From: Arsenophonus sp048493715
GTDB lineage: Bacteria; Pseudomonadota; Gammaproteobacteria; Enterobacterales; Enterobacteriaceae
Direction: 5' to 3'
DNA: 64,000 nucleotides
Assembly: GCA_048493715.1 (NCBI GenBank)
Contig: JBGDCZ010000004.1
Location: 1-64,000 of the forward strand
In this document: in pieces, positions 36,228 through 45,688 of the stretch
How the letters are laid out: every line of letters starts with the position of its first letter
Position numbering within the stretch: position 1 is the stretch's first letter
Notes under the pieces: generated by a model
The model's input: only the letters and a program-made list of their open reading frames with translations
Told to the model about the DNA's origin: nothing
The model's database searches: none
Position numbers and translations under genes: made by a program

Positions 36228-37421
36228 TCAATTTTCATGCTTTAGTGAAAAGAGTAAGCCACGTTGGTGAATTTGTGCCGCTTCTTCAGCTTTATGTTGT
36301 TTATCTAATGCATCAGCAAGCCAGGCAAAATCGTGAGCATCAGGACGTTGCGCTAAAGCAGACTTAAAATATTTTTCAGCTTCTTGCCACTCAGCATGAT
36401 GTAAGGCTAGTTGACCTAAGGTACTATTTAATAAAGGAGTGGCACTACCTGATTGCTTTATTAGATTGTTAAGAGTCTTATTCATTGCTTTGCTATCGCT
36501 GATGTGTAAACGAGGAACCAGCAATAAAAGATTTTCATTATATTGCTGTTTTAATCCATCAATAATAATTTTCTCTGCCGCTTCACTATCGTCACATTCA
36601 ATAAGACACGCAGCAACGATCGATTGTAATGCTGGATCATGACGTATTTTACGTCCCTGAGATTGCCACCAATCTTTTAGATTTTCACTCCCACTTTCAG
36701 CTATATATTGATTAATCCAGCCCTTATAGGCTTCTTGGCGTAATTTATTGATCTCTTCTGCGCTATATAATTTCTCTTTTCTCATAATGGGTAAAAGTTC
36801 GATAAGGGCTTGATAAGCGCCTGAACGTTGATAGGCTTGCTCTGCCATTCTTAATACTTCAGGATGGCGCGGTGCCTGATCCAGTAATTTATCGACCCCA
36901 TGACGCGCTGCATGAACTTTACCTTCAGCAAGTTGTATGCGAACGCGGGTAATATCAACAGGAAGTTGATGGTTACCCGCGACTTCTGCTGCCCGTTCAA
37001 GATATTGATTAGTACGATATTCATCACCACGTTGTTGTGCAGCCCCTGCTGCAAGTAGATAGTTAACAACTGGTTGTTCTGCATAGTCAGCATGACGTGT
37101 CAGCAGTTTTTCGACTTGTGAAAGATCACCTTCTGCTAATTTTAGTAATGCCTTTTGCGTTTGATTATGCGCTTTATGATATTTACGACCTTTTAGCCAA
37201 TTATGGGTGAACGATGTTGTGCCACGAATGCGACGATAGCACCAGCCAAGAAAACAGAAAATAAATTGTAAGATAACAAAACAGATAATTAAACTGTTTA
37301 CACTGGTTTCAATATCGTAGTTATTGGTTTGGATAAGGACATAACCTTGGTGTCTTGCGACAATTGGACCAATAATGATCCCAGCAATCAGTACAATAAA
37401 AAGTATCAGTACTTTTATCAT
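36228..37421 (-). CDS. hemY: HemY, TPR membrane protein of the heme operon
   Basis: 397 aa. Two N-terminal membrane helices (about residues 4-22 and 43-63, separated by RHQGYVLIQTNNYDIETSVN) followed by tetratricopeptide-like helical repeats, as in enterobacterial HemY. Its role in late protoporphyrin metabolism is not defined; it is not the protoporphyrinogen oxidase of Gram-positives that shares the name. Last gene of hemCDXY; its ATG overlaps the hemX stop by four bases. Confidence 0.94.
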   Translation of the reverse strand: MIKVLILFIVLIAGIIIGPIVARHQGYVLIQTNNYDIETSVNSLIICFVILQFIFCFLGWCYRRIRGTTSFTHNWLKGRKYHKAHNQTQKALLKLAEGDLSQVEKLLTRHADYAEQPVVNYLLAAGAAQQRGDEYRTNQYLERAAEVAGNHQLPVDITRVRIQLAEGKVHAARHGVDKLLDQAPRHPEVLRMAEQAYQRSGAYQALIELLPIMRKEKLYSAEEINKLRQEAYKGWINQYIAESGSENLKDWWQSQGRKIRHDPALQSIVAACLIECDDSEAAEKIIIDGLKQQYNENLLLLVPRLHISDSKAMNKTLNNLIKQSGSATPLLNSTLGQLALHHAEWQEAEKYFKSALAQRPDAHDFAWLADALDKQHKAEEAAQIHQRGLLFSLKHEN

Positions 37422-38662
37422 GCGGCTTTCTCCTGGCCAGTTCTATTGCTCGTTTTCACCGCCTCTTCTATGGGCGCAGGGGGCACGATTTTTATGTCAT
37501 CAGTTGATCTTTTTTTGTTGGTTGGTTGAGTTTTTGGCGCTACCGGTGTTGCTGGGGTAGTAATTTGTCCTTGGATACGCTTTTGTAATGCTTTCTCGAG
37601 CAATAATAAACTTTTTAATTCACTGGGTATGTCCATCGTAATAGGTTGTTCAATTAGCGTATCGAGTTCGCTAAGGAAAGCTTTTGTTGCTGCGTCATTG
37701 GTGTTGAAATAGATCCTGATCCAGGTTGAAACTTGTTCTAAAGATTGTTTATAAATTTGCTCTTGATAACGAGGCACGGCTTGTGTGGCAATAAGTAGTT
37801 GCGCGCGAATGTTGGCGCGTAAGTAAATATCTTGATTAGGTGCCAGTAAAGGGGTTTCATGAGAATCTCTACGGCGAATAGTAATAAAATTTTTACTAAA
37901 GTTCTTCCAGCTTTGGCTAAGATTTTGTTTCCAATCGGCAATATTATTGGAAAGTTCGGTGCTATCTTCATCCATTGGTTTACCGTCAGGGGCATTATCA
38001 TTAATGCGTAAATTATCGATATCACGGCTAAGTTGATTAAGTTTTAAAATAATTCCGTCATAGTCAATTTGGCTAATGGCTGATAGCACACTGATATCAT
38101 GATTAATCGCTTTTCGGATCTCAATTAAATGAGGAGCATTCATTTCTGCTAGGCTCGAATCAGCACTTTTTAATAAGGCAATTGCAGTAAAGGGATCATA
38201 ATCGTTCCAGAGTTTTCGGCCGGCCATTTTGGCCAGGAAGTCAGCTTGAGCAAGTAACCAGTGTTTTACATCGGTACTGGAAAGTGTTGTGATTTGTGCT
38301 TGTAATTCTTCAACACGCTGCTCAACTTTTTGCTCATATTCTTTGTTATCAAGTTGGCTAATACGCTGGGATTCGATTATTTGATTAATTTGCTGTTTTT
38401 CAGTTTCTTGTTGACGCAGTAGTTTACTTATTTGTTGTTGTAGTTCGCTGCTTTCATTGACTATCTGTTGATACTTTAGATTAAGATAATAATAGAACCC
38501 GCCACCCAGTATGACAATAATGACGAGAATAATTATACTAGCGAACAGACCAGAACGCTTTTGCCTTTGGGATTTACCATTTTCGACGGTAGATTGCGTT
38601 GCTGTTTTTGAGGCATTTGAGGTAATTTCATTTGTCTCATTGGATTTATGCTGTTCCGTCAT
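37418..38662 (-). CDS. hemX: HemX, membrane protein of the heme operon
   Basis: 414 aa. Polar N-terminal tail, one membrane helix (about residues 38-60, LFASIIILVIIVILGGGFYY), then a long Gln/Glu-rich coiled coil (to about residue 130) and a C-terminal domain with DVKHWLLAQADFLAKMAGRK. Shorter homologous part of the HemX family; sometimes annotated as uroporphyrinogen methyltransferase-like, but no methyltransferase motif is visible. Third gene of hemCDXY, 21 bases after hemD. Confidence 0.93.
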   Translation of the reverse strand: MTEQHKSNETNEITSNASKTATQSTVENGKSQRQKRSGLFASIIILVIIVILGGGFYYYLNLKYQQIVNESSELQQQISKLLRQQETEKQQINQIIESQRISQLDNKEYEQKVEQRVEELQAQITTLSSTDVKHWLLAQADFLAKMAGRKLWNDYDPFTAIALLKSADSSLAEMNAPHLIEIRKAINHDISVLSAISQIDYDGIILKLNQLSRDIDNLRINDNAPDGKPMDEDSTELSNNIADWKQNLSQSWKNFSKNFITIRRRDSHETPLLAPNQDIYLRANIRAQLLIATQAVPRYQEQIYKQSLEQVSTWIRIYFNTNDAATKAFLSELDTLIEQPITMDIPSELKSLLLLEKALQKRIQGQITTPATPVAPKTQPTNKKRSTDDIKIVPPAPIEEAVKTSNRTGQEKAA

Positions 38663-38683
38663 AATTAATATCTCAATATCGGT

Positions 38684-39421
38684 TTACATTAATGCCTGAA
38701 TTAAAGCATCATTATTAGCACTTTTGGCTGCTTTTACTGATTGCCATCCTAATTGGCGTGCCGTATTGGCTAAACGTTCACTGACAATAATTAGATGGCG
38801 AGAAAGTAACCAAGGTTTAAAATCATCTGTAATTAAGTTAAATAATATATGCAACATTTCGCCACTGCTAACAATAATTGTTGTAGTATTTGCTTTTTGC
38901 CATTGCACTTGGAAAGTGTCTGGATCATATTTTATTGGCTGACGTCGATAACATTCACAATAATCAATATGACTTCCTCGCGATTTTAATGTTGTGGCAA
39001 GTAATTCACGCCCACCGTTACCCCGTAATAACAAACATTTTTTCCCTACTAGTGATTGTAAACTAGGCAATTCAAGTAATTTTTCACTAGTTTCACCTTC
39101 TTGAGATAGTTGAATAGGTAAATTAGTTAATTGCTGAAAAGTCTCTGCTGTTGAATGCCCTATACCATAATAGGATAGCGTATCAGGCCATTTTTGTCCT
39201 ATTAAATAAAGTGCTGAATTAGCATGGTGTACCGCATTTGGCGATGAGAAAAAAACTAGATCACCTTTAGTTAGCTTGGCTAGTTTAGTCGGCAGAAGTA
39301 CGAGTTCCTTACCTGGTGTGATTTCAATCAACGGGGCATGAAAGGCCATTTTTCCTAATGACCTAATATGTTGCACCAGTTTTTCACCACTAGGATTTGG
39401 TCTGGTGACCAGGATACTCAT
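38684..39421 (-). CDS. hemD: HemD, uroporphyrinogen-III synthase
   Basis: 245 aa (246 in E. coli). Cyclises hydroxymethylbilane with D-ring inversion to uroporphyrinogen III. Starts MSILVTRPNPSGEKLVQHIR; DLVFFSSPNAVHHA, YYGIGHSTAETFQQL, LLLRGNGGRELLATTLKSRG and IIVSSGEMLHILFNLI are the family blocks. Overlaps hemC by four bases. Confidence 0.96.
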   Translation of the reverse strand: MSILVTRPNPSGEKLVQHIRSLGKMAFHAPLIEITPGKELVLLPTKLAKLTKGDLVFFSSPNAVHHANSALYLIGQKWPDTLSYYGIGHSTAETFQQLTNLPIQLSQEGETSEKLLELPSLQSLVGKKCLLLRGNGGRELLATTLKSRGSHIDYCECYRRQPIKYDPDTFQVQWQKANTTTIIVSSGEMLHILFNLITDDFKPWLLSRHLIIVSERLANTARQLGWQSVKAAKSANNDALIQALM

Positions 39422-40359
39422 CTCGAAACTACTCCTTGGGAAATGTTGTTAAGAATTTGTTTGGCTCCGTTATTAAGTAACTCTTCGGCAAGTTCAACAC
39501 TTGCTTGTTGTATTTCTTCAGGCTTAAACCGTCTTTCTCCACGTATAATTTGACTGCCGTCGGGCGCTCCAACCATCGCTCTAAGCCAAATTTGTTTATT
39601 TTGCCAAATAGCGTAGCTACCGATCGGCACTTGGCAGCCACCTTCCAATCGATTATTAATGGTTCGTTCTGCTTGAATACAGATAGCAGTACCATGATGA
39701 TGTAACGGCGCTAGAAAATGTTGTGTATGCTGGTCATCAAGACGGCATTCGATACCAATAGCGCCTTGCCCAACTGCCGGTAATAAATGCTCTGGTGGCA
39801 GAGCCTTACTTATACGTGTTTCTAAACCGAGTCGTTTTAGGCCAGCTACAGCAAGAATAATACCATCGTATTCACCATTGTCTAATTTACTCAGCCGTGT
39901 TCCAACATTACCCCGCAGATCTTGAATAATTAAATGGGGATAAATATGACGTAGTTGACATTGTCGACGTAGACTTGATGTTCCTATAATACTTCCAGCT
40001 GGTAGCTCAGCAAGCGAGTTGTATTGATTAGAGACAAAGGCATCACGAGGATCTTCTCTTTGGCAAATGGTCATTAATCCTAAGCTATTAGGAAAGGTAA
40101 CGGGGATATCTTTCATGGAATGAACCGCAATATCAGCCCGCTGTTCTATTAATGCATTTTCTAATTCTTTGACAAAAAGTCCTTTGCCACCAATTTTAGC
40201 TAGGTGAGTATCAAGTAGGATATCACCTTGGGTATTCATGGGAATAAGTTCAATTTTTAATGTTGGATGATATTTTTCTAGTTGTGTTTTTACGAAAATC
40301 GCTTGCCATATTGCTAATGGACTTTTCCTTGTTGTGATACGCAGTGTTTGTATTGACAT
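39418..40359 (-). CDS. hemC: HemC, hydroxymethylbilane synthase
   Basis: 313 aa. Polymerises four porphobilinogens using a dipyrromethane cofactor bound to the cysteine in NNRLEGGCQVPIGSYA. N-terminal RITTRKSPLAIWQAIFV, HSMKDIPVTFP and GTSSLRRQCQLRHIYP with cofactor-binding arginines. First gene of hemCDXY, divergent from cyaA, as in enterobacteria. Confidence 0.97.
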   Translation of the reverse strand: MSIQTLRITTRKSPLAIWQAIFVKTQLEKYHPTLKIELIPMNTQGDILLDTHLAKIGGKGLFVKELENALIEQRADIAVHSMKDIPVTFPNSLGLMTICQREDPRDAFVSNQYNSLAELPAGSIIGTSSLRRQCQLRHIYPHLIIQDLRGNVGTRLSKLDNGEYDGIILAVAGLKRLGLETRISKALPPEHLLPAVGQGAIGIECRLDDQHTQHFLAPLHHHGTAICIQAERTINNRLEGGCQVPIGSYAIWQNKQIWLRAMVGAPDGSQIIRGERRFKPEEIQQASVELAEELLNNGAKQILNNISQGVVSR

Positions 40360-40908
40360 GTTTTTATTTTTCTTAGGTAGTTAGATTATGAATGATAAAG
40401 AAAGGTAGTTAGTTTTAACATTTTGGTAAGTTTTTTTCTAGTTATAGCCGATAGCTTAATAGATATAGATAACGTGTCACACACTTTGTAGACAAAAAAG
40501 TAGCTTAAGGATGGAAAAAATGATTTTTGATTATTTTATGAAAGCATATAAATACATTTTTAAGTAATTTTTTATACTTACCTGGATAATAATTATGAAA
40601 AATAATTAAAATTTTCATAAGAAAGTTTGACTAATTATTTCTTTTTATACGAATTATTATTGAAAATTGTTAGAAACGAAAAAGATTTTTTGCATATTTT
40701 TTGCATAAAAGATAGGAAAGCATTTGTGAAAAATAAACAGTTAAATATAAGTGTAATGTACTTTACCGTTTGGGCACAAAATGTTAAATTGATCACGTTT
40801 CTAGCAAACTATTCAAAAAATTTATGGCTATTTTAACTTCCCAATACCAAGGGAATCGATGGCTTAGTTAAAGTTATTCACTTTTTAAAGTTAATTCAGG
40901 CAAAACTT
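40360..40908. other. hemC-cyaA divergent intergenic region
   Basis: About 550 AT-rich bases with the two divergent promoters. The only element I can name is the CRP site at 40779-40800. An open frame at 40627-40836 overlaps that site, is rich in Phe/Leu/Lys and matches nothing I know; I do not call it. Confidence 0.6.
40779..40800 (+). promoter_or_regulatory. CRP-cAMP site in cyaA promoter
   Basis: TGTTA (40782-40786)-N6-TCACG (40793-40797) fits the CRP half-site rule, and the core TGTTAAATTGATCACGTTT matches the known E. coli cyaA site, where CRP-cAMP represses cyaA. It is about 110 bases before the TTG start. Confidence 0.85.
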
Positions 40909-43476
40909 TTGTATCTTTATATTGAGACACTAAAGCAAAGATTGGATGCAATCAATCAATTACGACTGGAACGAGCATCATCTTCTATGAGTGAAGCGTT
41001 CAAGCATGTATATGGATTGCTGCCAGTTTTATTAAATTATCATCATCCTATGTTACCTGGTTATATTGAAGGTAATGTACCCACTGGTATCTGTTTTTTT
41101 GTGCCTGATGTTCAGCAAATTAATTGGTTAAAGCAGTTTGAGGCGTATCTCTTTTGTAAACTTGCTTCACAACCAACCAATGGTGAATTACCTATTACAG
41201 GTATTTATTCCATGGGAAGTACCTCATCAATTGGGCAAAGTGATGTTTCTGATCTGGATATTTGGGTATGTCATCAATCATGGTTAGACCAGCAAGAAAG
41301 ACAGCTTTTACAAAAAAAATGTACATTAATTGAACAATGGGCATCCTCGCTTGGTATAGATGTTACTTTGTTTTTAATTGATGAAAATCGTTTTCGTCAT
41401 CATACTAGTGGTAATTTAAGTGGTGAAGATTGTGGAACGACACAACATATATTGCTGTTAGATGAATTTTACCGGACAGCAGTCCGTATGGCTGGTAAGC
41501 GTTTACTTTGGATGATGGTACCAGCTGAAGAAGAAAGCAATTACGATGAATATGTTTTATTGTTGTATGCGCGTGGAGTCTTAACCCCGAATGAGTGGTT
41601 AGATTTAGGTGGCTTAGGGGAATTATCAGCTGAAGAGTATTTTGGCGCCAGTTTGTGGCAACTCTATAAAAGTGTTGATTCTCCCTATAAAGCGGTATTG
41701 AAGAGTATATTACTGGAAGCTTATTCTTGGAATTATCCTCGTGGTATGTTGTTGGCCATGGAGTTTAAACAACGTTTGCATGCTGGAGAAATCGTTGCTT
41801 ATGGCCTGGATGCATATTGTTTAATGTTAGAACGCGTTACGCGTTATCTGATAGAAATCAGTGATTTTAAACGCCTGGATTTGATTCGTCGTTGTTTTTA
41901 CCTCAAAGTTTGTGAAAAGTTATCCGATGAAAACAATACCTCACGCAGTGATGGTTGGCGAAAACAGGTATTATCACAGCTTGTTGCTTCATGGGAGTGG
42001 GATAAAGAGCGGTTAAGTGTTCTTGACAACCGAAATTACTGGAAAATAGAACAGGTTCGTGATGCACATAATGAATTACTCGACACCATGATGCAAAGTT
42101 ACCGTAATCTTATTCGCTTTGCTCGTTGCAATAATTTGCGGGTTAGTGCAAGCCCGCAAGATATTGGTGTGTTGACTCGTAAGTTATATGCAGCCTTTGA
42201 AGTATTACCAGGTAAAGTCACTTTAGTTAACCCACAAATTTCGCCAGATCTATCTGAAAATCATCTCACTTTTATTTATGTTCCTGCCGGGCGTGTCAAT
42301 CGTAGCGGTTGGTACTTATATAATAAAGCACCAACGATCGATTCTATTGTTGGACATCAACCTTTAGAATATAACCGTTATCTTAGTAAATTAGTGGCCT
42401 GGACTTACTTTAATGGCTTATTGACAGAGCAATCTCATCTTTATATTCATAATGGTGGTTCTCAATGTGATGAGAATAAGTTACATCAATTTGTTAATGA
42501 CATAACAACAAATTTTCCTATTCGTTTACTAGCACCAACACCCAAAGCTTTATATAGCCCCTGTGAAATTCGCCACTTAGCAATTATTGTTAATTTAGAG
42601 AAAGATCCGACAGCGGTGTTTTCAAATCAAATTATCCATTTTGATTTACGTAAATTAGATATATTGAATTTTGGTGATCCACCGCAATGCTTAGTCAGTA
42701 GTATTGATCTGCTGTATCGTAATTCGTGGAATGAGGTGAGAACACTTCATTTCTCTGGTGAGCAATCTATGTTGGAAGCGCTAAAAACAATTTTGGGCAA
42801 AATGCATCAAGATGCCGAGCAGCCAGATGTGGTTGAAGTTTTTTGTTACAGCCAACATATGAGAGGATTAATTGGTACGCGTGTTCAACAGCTGGTTTCA
42901 GAATGTATTGAATTAAGATTATCAAGCAGTTGTAATGACTCAGGTCGTTTTAAGGCATTGCGTATTGCAGGGCAAACTTGGGGATTGTTTTTTGAGCGCT
43001 TGAATGTTTCAGTGCAGAAATTAGAAAACGCTGTCGAGTTTTATGGTGCAATTTCTAATAATAAATTACATGGTTTACCGGTAAAATTGAATGTAAAAGA
43101 AACTTATCATTTGCCTTTAGTTGTTGATGGTTATGCCAGTGAAGGAATTGTACAATTCTTTTTTGAGGATACAGAAGAAAATCACGGTTTTAATATCTAT
43201 ATTTTAGATGAAGAAAATCGGGTGGAAATTTATTCACATTGTGAAGGAAACAAAGAAGAACTGGTTAGGGATGTTAGCCGTTTTTACTCATCTTCTCATT
43301 GTCGTTCTACTTACCGTACAAATTTAGTCAATTTCAATCTACCACAATTTTATCAGATAATAAAAGTGGAAGATAAAAATCAAGTCATTCCTTATGTGAG
43401 TAAGACATTTTCAAATTCACATCTCAATGAGAATGTATGTCGAGAAGAATCAGGCATAAGTTTTTATATATATTAA
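40909..43476 (+). CDS. cyaA: CyaA, class I adenylate cyclase
   Basis: 855 aa (848 in E. coli). Makes cAMP from ATP; controlled by the PTS glucose protein EIIA. N-terminal catalytic half with MGSTSSIGQS and the acidic pair in DVSDLDIWV (Asp 115 and 117), CHQSWL, GEDCGTTQHILLLDEFYR; C-terminal regulatory half with PTPKALYSPCEIRHLAIIVN, ILGKMHQDAEQPDVVEVFCY and VRDVSRFYSSSH. The start is TTG, as in E. coli, where the weak codon limits expression; MYLYIETLKQRLDAINQLR is identical to E. coli over 19 residues. Confidence 0.97.
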   Translation: MYLYIETLKQRLDAINQLRLERASSSMSEAFKHVYGLLPVLLNYHHPMLPGYIEGNVPTGICFFVPDVQQINWLKQFEAYLFCKLASQPTNGELPITGIYSMGSTSSIGQSDVSDLDIWVCHQSWLDQQERQLLQKKCTLIEQWASSLGIDVTLFLIDENRFRHHTSGNLSGEDCGTTQHILLLDEFYRTAVRMAGKRLLWMMVPAEEESNYDEYVLLLYARGVLTPNEWLDLGGLGELSAEEYFGASLWQLYKSVDSPYKAVLKSILLEAYSWNYPRGMLLAMEFKQRLHAGEIVAYGLDAYCLMLERVTRYLIEISDFKRLDLIRRCFYLKVCEKLSDENNTSRSDGWRKQVLSQLVASWEWDKERLSVLDNRNYWKIEQVRDAHNELLDTMMQSYRNLIRFARCNNLRVSASPQDIGVLTRKLYAAFEVLPGKVTLVNPQISPDLSENHLTFIYVPAGRVNRSGWYLYNKAPTIDSIVGHQPLEYNRYLSKLVAWTYFNGLLTEQSHLYIHNGGSQCDENKLHQFVNDITTNFPIRLLAPTPKALYSPCEIRHLAIIVNLEKDPTAVFSNQIIHFDLRKLDILNFGDPPQCLVSSIDLLYRNSWNEVRTLHFSGEQSMLEALKTILGKMHQDAEQPDVVEVFCYSQHMRGLIGTRVQQLVSECIELRLSSSCNDSGRFKALRIAGQTWGLFFERLNVSVQKLENAVEFYGAISNNKLHGLPVKLNVKETYHLPLVVDGYASEGIVQFFFEDTEENHGFNIYILDEENRVEIYSHCEGNKEELVRDVSRFYSSSHCRSTYRTNLVNFNLPQFYQIIKVEDKNQVIPYVSKTFSNSHLNENVCREESGISFYIY

Positions 43477-43508
43477 AGATAAAGAATGCTATTTACCTGC
43501 ATCGGTAG

Positions 43509-43821
43509 TTAGAGATCAAAAGAAAATGATTCACCACTTTGTTCACTAATAGCCTGTGCTAAAATTTTTATTACTCCGAGCACAATACCGGTTGTTCGCT
43601 TTATAGTTAAATTGGTAACCTCCTGCGCGTGTAGCTAACCATATTTGATGGAGTGGCTCTTGGCGGTTGATAATAATTTTACTGTCATTTTCGAAAGTTA
43701 GCGTCATAATACCATTATGGGTTTCGTAATCAATATCGTTATTACCATCGTACTGATCAAGTTGTTCTTTTATTTTATCCATCAATTCATCAACCAGTTG
43801 ATGAAATTCTGTGTCTGTCAT
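43509..43821 (-). pseudogene. cyaY: cyaY (bacterial frataxin) with 3' frameshift
   Basis: Frataxin-like iron-binding protein of iron-sulfur assembly (106 aa in E. coli). ATG at 43821 with AGGA upstream; acidic first helix EFHQLVDELMDKIKEQLDQY, then the beta-sheet with DSKIIINRQEPLHQIWLATR intact to CARS (about residue 83). The frame then shifts and stops at 43546 after eight unrelated residues. The expected C-terminal helix, ILAQAISEQSGESFSF, is present in the next frame to a TAA at 43509. All strands of the fold are kept, so a truncated 91-aa product could partly fold; I label it pseudogene with reserve. An assembly error in the A/T-run is possible. Confidence 0.75.
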
Positions 43822-43907
43822 TGTCAATTTCCTATTTGCTTTTCCGTGCCTAACTGCGATTATGGATTATAAAGGATGATGATTTAAGAATGACAGGTTT
43901 TAACATA

Positions 43908-44096
43908 ATGAAAAAATTAATTTGGCTATTTATGACAACGATATCATTAACCCTACTTTCAGCTTGTGGTTTGAAAGGGTCACTCTATTTTCCGACACCG
44001 ACAACAGCGGAACAGAAAACTGAAGGTATATTATCGTCTAAAGAGACACAAGATCAATCGATACAAACAGAAACACATCACAAATCGATTATATAA
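43908..44096 (+). CDS. lptM: LptM (YifL), LPS-assembly lipoprotein
   Basis: 62-aa lipoprotein. Signal peptide with lipobox LSAC at residues 17-20, followed by GLKGSLYFPTP, the conserved mature N-terminus of LptM. In E. coli LptM helps oxidative maturation of the LptD/LptE translocon. ATG at 43908, not the one 18 bases upstream, gives the normal signal peptide. The rest is a polar, disordered tail. 33 bases before dapF. Confidence 0.9.
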   Translation: MKKLIWLFMTTISLTLLSACGLKGSLYFPTPTTAEQKTEGILSSKETQDQSIQTETHHKSII

Positions 44097-44129
44097 AAAT
44101 ATAGCCAATTGATTATGATGGAGTAGAAA

Positions 44130-44954
44130 ATGCAATTCTCCAAAATGCATGGTTTAGGTAACGATTTTATGGTGGTAGATGCGGTTACTCAAAACGTTTA
44201 TTTTTCCCCTGAACTTATTTGCCGCTTATCAGATCGGTATAAGGGAATTGGTTTTGATCAACTGTTAGTTGTTGAAGCGCCTTATGACCCCGATCTTGAC
44301 TTTCATTATCGTATTTTCAATGCCGATGGTAGTGAAGTGGCTCAATGTGGTAATGGTGCCCGCTGCTTCGCCCGTTTTGTCCGTCTTAAGAAACTGACAA
44401 ATAAACGTGATATCAAGGTGAGTACGCAAGCTGGCATATTGACATTATCTGTAGCGGAAAATGAATATGTTTGTGTCAATATGGGAGTACCTGAGTTTGA
44501 GCCAAATAAAGTACCATTTAAAGCGATAAAAGCTGAGAAAACTTATATAATTAGAATTCAACAACAAACAATATTATGTGGAGTGGTTTCTATCGGGAAC
44601 CCCCATTGTGTATTACAGGTGGAAAATATTGACACCGCTGAAGTTGCTTTATTGGGGCCTATATTGGAAAGGCATGAACGTTTTCCTGAGCGTGCTAATA
44701 TAGGATTTATGCAAGTTATTGATCATGAAAACATTCGATTACGTGTATATGAACGTGGTGTAGGAGAGACACAGGCTTGTGGAAGTGGTGCCTGTGCTGC
44801 TGTTGCTATCGGTATTCAGCAAGGTTTATTAAGGAAAAACGTCCGTGTTGATTTACCGGGCGGCATGCTAAAAATTCGTTGGAATGGATTGGGTCATCCT
44901 TTGTTTATGACTGGCCCTGCAACACATGTTTATGATGGTGTTATTCATTTCTAA
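44130..44954 (+). CDS. dapF: diaminopimelate epimerase
   Basis: 274 aa, as in E. coli. Converts LL- to meso-diaminopimelate for lysine and peptidoglycan. Catalytic cysteines: Cys73 in NADGSEVAQCGNGARCFARF and the second in GETQACGSGACAAVAIG (about 217). MQFSKMHGLGNDFMVVD start. GATGGAG ribosome site. Heads the dapF-yigA-xerC-yigB(-uvrD) group. Confidence 0.97.
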   Translation: MQFSKMHGLGNDFMVVDAVTQNVYFSPELICRLSDRYKGIGFDQLLVVEAPYDPDLDFHYRIFNADGSEVAQCGNGARCFARFVRLKKLTNKRDIKVSTQAGILTLSVAENEYVCVNMGVPEFEPNKVPFKAIKAEKTYIIRIQQQTILCGVVSIGNPHCVLQVENIDTAEVALLGPILERHERFPERANIGFMQVIDHENIRLRVYERGVGETQACGSGACAAVAIGIQQGLLRKNVRVDLPGGMLKIRWNGLGHPLFMTGPATHVYDGVIHF

Positions 44955-44983
44955 GTTTTGTTTGATTTAAGTGGTCTTTTATT

Positions 44984-45688
44984 ATGGATAAAAAAGAAGC
45001 CGCATTTGATCCTCAACCTCTGTTAGATGATCAGACAGTAGTGGAATATCTGAAAAGCAATCCTCATTTTTTTATTCGCAATGCAGCTGCTGTTGAACAG
45101 ATACGTGTTCCCCATCCTGTTCATCATGCGGTTTCATTAGTTGAATGGTCTATGAAGCGTCAACGGGTTTATATTCAAAATCTAGAACAGGATATGCAAC
45201 TATTAGTTGAACAGGTTCGTAATAACGAAATTCTATTTAATCGATTGTTAAAATTGGTTATTCAGCTATCAACGGCAGATGACTTTGCCGATTTTCAGCA
45301 ACGCTTATATGCCTGGTCAAAAAGTTTCGGATTGAGTGGTGCTTATATTCGCCTGTTTAGTGATTGTTGGCAGTTAGGTGTCCCGATGGATGCGCAAAAG
45401 GTTATGATTTCCCGTCAGGCATTTGAGCCTGTTCGTATTCAGAGATTTGGCGAAAAAAATCACTATCTTGGTACTTTAAATAACCTGGAAATATTGTTAT
45501 TAATACCAGACGCAAATCATGTCGGTTCGGTCGCTATTTCTTTATTGGGACTTTATGGTAATTTAGGTATGGTGATCTTTAGTAGCAGGGATATTCAACA
45601 TTACCAGAAAGGTATGGGAACGACGATGCTTGACCATTTAGCCAAATTGCTACCTGAGTTACTTTTGCGATGGGTAACACGGGTATGA
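44984..45688 (+). CDS. yigA: YigA, DUF484 protein
   Basis: 234 aa DUF484 family, GAF-like fold. VVEYLKSNPHFFIRNAAAVE and HPVHHAVSLVEWSMKRQRVY at the N-terminus with a coiled-coil stretch at about residues 50-80, then a C-terminal domain with VAISLLGLYGNLGMVIFSSR. Function unknown; always between dapF and xerC. Its TGA overlaps the xerC ATG. Confidence 0.93.
   Translation: MDKKEAAFDPQPLLDDQTVVEYLKSNPHFFIRNAAAVEQIRVPHPVHHAVSLVEWSMKRQRVYIQNLEQDMQLLVEQVRNNEILFNRLLKLVIQLSTADDFADFQQRLYAWSKSFGLSGAYIRLFSDCWQLGVPMDAQKVMISRQAFEPVRIQRFGEKNHYLGTLNNLEILLLIPDANHVGSVAISLLGLYGNLGMVIFSSRDIQHYQKGMGTTMLDHLAKLLPELLLRWVTRV

Noticed and set aside
40627..40836. 69-codon frame upstream of cyaA
   Set aside because: It runs through the CRP site and promoter region of cyaA and has no family resemblance.
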